In this document: positions 59,373 through 64,000 of the stretch, in pieces
Layout of the letters: each line of letters begins with the position of its first letter
How positions within the stretch are numbered: position 1 is the stretch's first letter
Notes under the pieces: model-generated
Seen by the model: the letters and a program-made list of their open reading frames with translations, nothing else
Databases searched by the model: none
What the model was told of the DNA's origin: nothing
Assembly: GCA_021801025.1 (NCBI GenBank)
Contig: JAJYYK010000004.1
Span: forward strand, 124,001 to 188,000
DNA length: 64,000 bases
DNA from: Pseudomonadota bacterium
GTDB taxonomy: Bacteria; Pseudomonadota; Gammaproteobacteria; Burkholderiales; Sulfuriferulaceae
Direction: 5' to 3'
Program-made: the position numbers and the translations under genes

Positions 59373-60088
59373 GACGCTTTCCCTTGTTTGTGCCCGTCAG
59401 TTGTGCTGACAGGCATCAATTGCACCGCAAAACCTTGTGGGTAACGCAGGTCCACACTGATCAACGGACTCTGCAACTGTGCTTGCATCGCCGGATATAA
59501 ATTTACCCAACGCGCCAACCTGCTCATGGCTTGATCGTCCCGTCCGAGCGCGATCACGACACCGTTGTCCAATTGCGCAGTCCAACTTCCCCGGTCATTT
59601 AAAGTCACCTCAACAGGTTGTCGACCCAAAGGCATCAGGATGCGTGTCATGTCAGACCAAACTTGCATGACCTGCTCACTGCTCCCCGACGGCCCATTAA
59701 AATAGGGTAAATTGGCGTTAGTGGCTGCCATAAATACCTCCCCTTGTGTATCAACCAAACCTGCCTTATTCCAGTGCGCCAAAGCGTGGTGTTCCGTTAA
59801 GCGAACATCCAGTTCATTCGGCCATTTGCGCCGTACATCCACGCTACGTACCCAAGGCAGCTTTTCAAATCCATCGCGCACCTGCGTCAAACTCACATGA
59901 AATAAATCGCCATGCACATACTCATGAATGACCCATTGCGTTTGTTGAGGACTAACATGCTGGGTACCCAGCACATGCACCTGATCTAATTGAAACATCG
60001 GCAGTCGGGTCACCGCTGCAACCCCAAACCACAGCAATCCGGCCAGCACCAAACCCAATCCAAAAAGGAGGCCGGATTTAATCGACAC
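59369..60088 (-). CDS. ftsQ: Cell division protein FtsQ
   Basis: FtsQ is a bitopic divisome protein. Its 239 residues have one N-terminal membrane segment ([20 protein letters not shown]), a POTRA domain ([17 protein letters not shown]) and the FtsQ beta domain. The start codon is GTG and overlaps the end of ddl. The order ddl-ftsQ-ftsA-ftsZ is standard. Confidence 0.95.
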   Translation of the reverse strand: MSIKSGLLFGLGLVLAGLLWFGVAAVTRLPMFQLDQVHVLGTQHVSPQQTQWVIHEYVHGDLFHVSLTQVRDGFEKLPWVRSVDVRRKWPNELDVRLTEHHALAHWNKAGLVDTQGEVFMAATNANLPYFNGPSGSSEQVMQVWSDMTRILMPLGRQPVEVTLNDRGSWTAQLDNGVVIALGRDDQAMSRLARWVNLYPAMQAQLQSPLISVDLRYPQGFAVQLMPVSTTDGHKQGKAS

Positions 60089-60989
60089 AAGCCTGCTCCA
60101 ATATTTTTAACAGGAGGTCATCAAAAGTCAGTCCCGCAGCTTTGGCTGCCATAGGAACCAAACTGTGATCGGTCATGCCGGGTGAGGTATTTGCCTCCAG
60201 AAAATAGGGTTGTCCCTGCTGGTCCAACATCACATCCAAACGCCCCCAACCCCGGCAACCCAGCACATCAAAAGCCCGCTGTGCCAAAGCCTGAATGCGT
60301 TGCTCCTCTGCTGCCGCCAAACCGCAGGGCACACAGTATTCCGTATCGTCGCGGATGTATTTGGCTTCGTAGTCGTAGTACCCTTTTGCGGGCCGCAAAC
60401 GAATCATCGGTAACGCACTACTGCCCAAAATGGCACATGTATATTCAGCATGGTCGACGCACTGCTCCGCCAACACCAGCGCATCGCATGCGGCCGCCCG
60501 GCGCCAAGCCTCAGGCAAGTCAGACAGTTGCGTCACGCGCGTCATGCCTATGCTCGACCCCTCGCGAACCGGTTTGACAAACAGAGGCAAACCCAGCCTC
60601 TCCACAACAGCGGCCCAGTGACTGTTTTCGTCCAGCAATACAAAATCAGGGGTAGGAATTCCTGCCGTTTGCCAAATTAATTTCGTACGCCATTTGTCCA
60701 TCGCCAAAGCCGATGCCATCACGCCACTACCGGTGTAAGGGATGTTTAACCAGTTCAATACCCCTTGTATCGTGCCATCTTCACCAAATCGTCCATGCAG
60801 CGCGATCATTACCCTGTCAAATTTTGCCGCTTCAAGCGCAACAATATCCTGTTCAGCCGGATCAAACGGATGCGCATCAATACCCATATGCCGCAAACCG
60901 GTCAACACGCGCGCGCCACTGACCAGCGAGATGGCACGCTCTGCCGATTTTCCACCCATTAATACGCCCACTTTGCCGTAGCGTTTCAT
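60078..60989 (-). CDS. ddl: D-alanine--D-alanine ligase
   Basis: This ATP-grasp enzyme makes the D-Ala-D-Ala dipeptide for peptidoglycan. The 303 residues include [43 protein letters not shown] and [16 protein letters not shown]. It overlaps murB by an ATGA and ftsQ by 11 bases. It is the DdlB-type gene of the division cluster. Confidence 0.97.
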   Translation of the reverse strand: MKRYGKVGVLMGGKSAERAISLVSGARVLTGLRHMGIDAHPFDPAEQDIVALEAAKFDRVMIALHGRFGEDGTIQGVLNWLNIPYTGSGVMASALAMDKWRTKLIWQTAGIPTPDFVLLDENSHWAAVVERLGLPLFVKPVREGSSIGMTRVTQLSDLPEAWRRAAACDALVLAEQCVDHAEYTCAILGSSALPMIRLRPAKGYYDYEAKYIRDDTEYCVPCGLAAAEEQRIQALAQRAFDVLGCRGWGRLDVMLDQQGQPYFLEANTSPGMTDHSLVPMAAKAAGLTFDDLLLKILEQACVD

Positions 60990-61939
60990 ACGGAAACCCC
61001 TGTTCGTTCGCCAATAATGCGTACTTCATGTACCAAATGTATGCCCGTTTGCTGCGCCACAATTTCTTTGACTTGCGTCATTAACTCTTCTATTTCACTG
61101 GCAGTTGCCTGCCCAATATTCACGATAAAATTGGCATGTTTCATCGAAATTTGCGCCCCACCCAGTTGTTTGCCTTTCAAGCCACACGCTTCAATTAAAC
61201 GCGCGGCATGATCACCTTCCGGGTTGCGGAATACCGATCCGGCGTTGGCTTGTCCCAAAGGTTGACTGGCAACCCGGCTTCGTAACAGCTCAGTAATTTT
61301 GGCACGCGAAATCCGCCCGTCCCCAACAGGTAACAAAAAATACGCGCCCAAAAACCATTCTTGTTGTTCCCGACATTTCGCTTCAACTTCCCGGTATCCG
61401 ATATGAAATTCGCTCTGTTTGCGCATTCGCACCTGCCCAGTTTTATCCACCGTCATCACCTGTTCTGTCACCCGCCAGGTTTCCCCGCCATAACATCCCG
61501 CATTCATTGCCAGGGCGCCGCCCACCGTTCCGGGTATGCCCGCCATGAATTCCGCTCCGGTTAAATCATGGCTGGCGCAATAACGTGCCACCTTGGGTAA
61601 AGCCACACCAGCTTCGGCATACACACTGCCTTGCCCATCTTTCATCTGTTCCAGGCGTAATTCGCGCAACGCGCCGTGCGTCCGAATCACCACCCCGCTT
61701 AAACCGCCATCCCGCACCAACAGATTGCTGCCCAGTCCCAGCCAGTACACGGGAGTTTCCAGCGGTAACTGCTGGAGAAAACACACCAAATCTTCACTGT
61801 CAGCCGGTTCGTACATCATTTCTGCCCGCCCCCCCGCCCGCCAGGACACATATTCCGCCATAGACACGTCATGGCGCAGCTGGCCCCGCAATTCCCGTAT
61901 TTGTGAAGTGCCTGGCATCAATTCAGCTAACGCGTTCAT
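60986..61939 (-). CDS. murB: UDP-N-acetylenolpyruvoylglucosamine reductase
   Basis: MurB is the FAD enzyme that reduces the enolpyruvyl group to give UDP-MurNAc. Motifs are [54 protein letters not shown] and [16 protein letters not shown], the type I catalytic Ser/Glu region. I chose the ATG at 61939 (317 residues); an ATG at 61918 is also possible, and the frame to 61987 runs deep into murC. Confidence 0.96.
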   Translation of the reverse strand: MNALAELMPGTSQIRELRGQLRHDVSMAEYVSWRAGGRAEMMYEPADSEDLVCFLQQLPLETPVYWLGLGSNLLVRDGGLSGVVIRTHGALRELRLEQMKDGQGSVYAEAGVALPKVARYCASHDLTGAEFMAGIPGTVGGALAMNAGCYGGETWRVTEQVMTVDKTGQVRMRKQSEFHIGYREVEAKCREQQEWFLGAYFLLPVGDGRISRAKITELLRSRVASQPLGQANAGSVFRNPEGDHAARLIEACGLKGKQLGGAQISMKHANFIVNIGQATASEIEELMTQVKEIVAQQTGIHLVHEVRIIGERTGVSV

Positions 61940-63326
61940 GCGCCATCGCCACAATTTCGGCAGGCACAGCGCCAATAGAACCAGCACCCATAATCAGCAC
62001 CACATCGCCATCGCGCGCGTTGGCCAACAGGGTAGCGGCCAAATTGTCAATGTGTGCGACAAATACCGGCTCAACCTTACCCGCCACCCGCACTGCACGG
62101 GACAACGCACGCCCATCTGCTGCCACGACAGGTGCCTCACCCGCCGCATAAACTTCGGCCAGCAGTAAAGCATCCACGCTGGACAGCACCGCAACAAAAT
62201 CTTCAAACAAGTCACGGGTACGGGTATAACGGTGAGGCTGAAACCCCAACACCAAACGGCGCCCCGGATAGGCAGCACGTACAGCAGCAATGGTTGCGCC
62301 AATTTCAGCCGGATGGTGTCCATAATCATCAATCAAGTTGAATCGCCCACCATCAGGCAGGCTAACTGTCCCATAACGCTGAAAACGGCGACCTACGCCT
62401 GAGAATTCCGCCAACGCAGCAAGGATATCGGCGTGCGGCACATTGATTTCCAATGCAATGGCAATGGCCGCCAAGGCATTCAATACATTATGTTCGCCTG
62501 ATAAATTCAGCTCGACATCGAAGACATGTGCACCCCCACCATTGCTCACGCTGAAACACATGCGCTCGCCTTCAGCCCGTACCTGGGTGGCACGAAGGTC
62601 TGCGGGTTGATGAATCGCGTAGCTGGTGACAGGTTTGCTGATTTTCGGCATGATGGCGCGCACATTGGCGTCGTCCGCACACAAAACAGCGCGGCCATAA
62701 AAAGGGATGTGTTCGACAAACTCGACAAAAGCCTGTTTCAGTCGTTCAAAATCATGACCATAGGTTTCCATGTGATCAGCATCAATATTGGTCACCACAG
62801 CCAGGATCGGCATCAGATGTAAAAATGAAGCATCGGATTCGTCGGCCTCTGCCACCAGGTAGTCGCCTTGCCCTAAACGCGCATTGGCGCCGGCTGCCAG
62901 TAAGCGGCCGCCAATCACAAAGGTAGGGTCCATGCCTGCGCGAGCCAGAATACTGGCAATCAAAGAAGTGGTGGTGGTTTTGCCGTGGGCGCCGGCAATC
63001 GCAATACCTTGCCGCAAACGCATCAATTCTGCCAGCATGATGGCGCGTGGTACCACGGGAATCGAACGTTCGCGTGCCGCAATCACTTCGGGGTTGTCTG
63101 CCTGTACTGCTGTCGACACCACAATGGCATCGGCTGCGCCGACATGTACGGCATCGTGACCCAAAAACACTTGCACGCCTAATTGTGCCAAACGGCGCGT
63201 GTTGGCGTTATCTGCCAAATCTGAACCTGTGATGACATAGCCCTGGTTATGCAACACTTCTGCGATACCACTCATGCCCGCGCCACCCAAGCCAACAAAA
63301 TGGAGTCGTTTAATTTTATGTTTCAT
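61923..63326 (-). CDS. murC: UDP-N-acetylmuramate--L-alanine ligase
   Basis: MurC adds L-alanine to UDP-MurNAc. The 467 residues show the N-terminal [17 protein letters not shown] Rossmann motif, the ATP loop [16 protein letters not shown] and the [10 protein letters not shown] segment. The ATG at 63326 overlaps the murG stop (ATGA). A longer frame to 63344 has no family support. Confidence 0.97.
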   Translation of the reverse strand: MKHKIKRLHFVGLGGAGMSGIAEVLHNQGYVITGSDLADNANTRRLAQLGVQVFLGHDAVHVGAADAIVVSTAVQADNPEVIAARERSIPVVPRAIMLAELMRLRQGIAIAGAHGKTTTTSLIASILARAGMDPTFVIGGRLLAAGANARLGQGDYLVAEADESDASFLHLMPILAVVTNIDADHMETYGHDFERLKQAFVEFVEHIPFYGRAVLCADDANVRAIMPKISKPVTSYAIHQPADLRATQVRAEGERMCFSVSNGGGAHVFDVELNLSGEHNVLNALAAIAIALEINVPHADILAALAEFSGVGRRFQRYGTVSLPDGGRFNLIDDYGHHPAEIGATIAAVRAAYPGRRLVLGFQPHRYTRTRDLFEDFVAVLSSVDALLLAEVYAAGEAPVVAADGRALSRAVRVAGKVEPVFVAHIDNLAATLLANARDGDVVLIMGAGSIGAVPAEIVAMAHERVS

Positions 63327-64000
63327 TTTGCGGCCTCCCGGCATTGTCGCGCGACTTCAGCCGTTGCATCAGGCTTGGCCACTTGTCGTGCGCGTTGCGC
63401 CATGTGGTGTAATTCATGACGATCTAAAACCATGAGGTGATCTGCCAGCATCTTGTCCCCCAATTCCGGCTGGGGAAGCAATTTGGCAGCGCCCTGCATC
63501 ACCAAAAATTGCGCATTCAAGGTTTGATGGTCATCCACCGCATGAGGATAGGGCACCAGAAAAGCGGGTACCCCTGCGGCAGCTAACTCGGCCAAAGTAA
63601 GCGCTCCTGCACGGGTAATCGCCACATCACACCAGCCGTACATATCTGCCATGTCGGTAATGAAATCACGTACATCAGCGACCACACCCACTTCAGCATA
63701 AAGCGCACGCAAACTTTCGACATGCGGGGCGCCTGCTTGATGAATGACTTCAGGCCGCACGGCAGCCGGAATACGTGCCAGTGCGCGGGGCACCACCGCA
63801 TTTAAAACAGCTGCACCCAAGCTTCCACCCACCACCAGCAAGCGCAAGGGACCTGAACGAGCTGTTTTGTCAATGTTTGCCACAGCTGAAATTTCTTTGC
63901 GCACGGGATTACCAAGCCACTGTGCAGGCTTGTTCTTACACAGCAAAGGGGCATCATAAGGGTGCGTAAATGCGGAGGGAAAGCCCGTCAACACTTTCCT
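63323..64000 (-). CDS. murG: MurG, lipid II glycosyltransferase (partial)
   Basis: MurG transfers GlcNAc from UDP-GlcNAc onto lipid I. Only the C-terminal 225 residues or so are in the window; the gene enters from the right edge. Visible family marks are [25 protein letters not shown] with the glycine loop, and [37 protein letters not shown], which binds the sugar nucleotide. It is coupled to murC downstream. Confidence 0.95.
   Translation of the reverse strand, partial: RKVLTGFPSAFTHPYDAPLLCKNKPAQWLGNPVRKEISAVANIDKTARSGPLRLLVVGGSLGAAVLNAVVPRALARIPAAVRPEVIHQAGAPHVESLRALYAEVGVVADVRDFITDMADMYGWCDVAITRAGALTLAELAAAGVPAFLVPYPHAVDDHQTLNAQFLVMQGAAKLLPQPELGDKMLADHLMVLDRHELHHMAQRARQVAKPDATAEVARQCREAAK

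Overview
The window looks like a piece of a betaproteobacterial chromosome, probably from a sulfur-oxidising chemolithotroph near the Nitrosomonadales. The evidence is gene content and order: pilM divergent from ponA; engB/cytochrome c4/resB-ccsB (system II cytochrome c maturation); thiD-thiE-hemL divergent from rubredoxin and pilGHIJ-chpA; rimP-nusA-infB-rbfA-truB; and the mur/fts cluster followed by lpxC, dciA and secA. A DUF2863-type protein and a soxYZB cluster fit the same assignment. Base composition looks close to even. The species cannot be named from this window.

Layout. 1-5063: the start of the type IV pilus operon (pilM, pilN, minus strand) faces PBP1A and a nucleotidyltransferase-like protein. 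5077-7057: hemB and engB, with a well-structured candidate small RNA between them. 7165-11108: cytochrome c4 and the ResB/CcsB haem-delivery pair. 11303-14298: thiamine genes, hemL and a short rubredoxin gene. 14586-24682: the Pil-Chp chemosensory system ending in a 2054-residue ChpA kinase. 24907-30825: uppP, thiC behind a TPP riboswitch, pcm, a Nudix hydrolase, truB and rbfA. 31244-36317: infB, nusA and rimP, with two copies of an unusual repeat in the gaps of this normally compact operon. 36408-36757: tRNA-Gly, tRNA-Cys and tRNA-Leu. 37029-43967: folB, xerD, ogt, an unknown exported protein, proA, nadD, rsfS, rlmH and maf. 44039-51122: the sulfur region. 51300-64000: DUF2863, secA, dciA, lpxC and the cell-division/peptidoglycan genes ftsZ, ftsA, ftsQ, ddl, murB, murC and murG (cut by the edge).

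The most interesting region is 44039-51122. A minus-strand cluster carries soxY, soxZ and soxB, bracketed by two exported DsrE-like proteins. Divergent from it are an ECF sigma factor, a translationally coupled membrane anti-sigma factor whose periplasmic part is itself DsrE-like, and an outer-membrane porin. All three DsrE-like domains keep a cysteine at the equivalent place. I infer a transmembrane sulfur-sensing sigma/anti-sigma switch that controls periplasmic thiosulfate oxidation and a porin. A 22-bp inverted repeat lies in the divergent promoter region.

The other notable signals are the four-hairpin RNA beside engB with an exposed CUCCUCCC loop, a dispersed repeat whose end supplies the ribosome-binding site of rbfA, and a tandem 510-nt duplication of phosphotransfer domains inside chpA.
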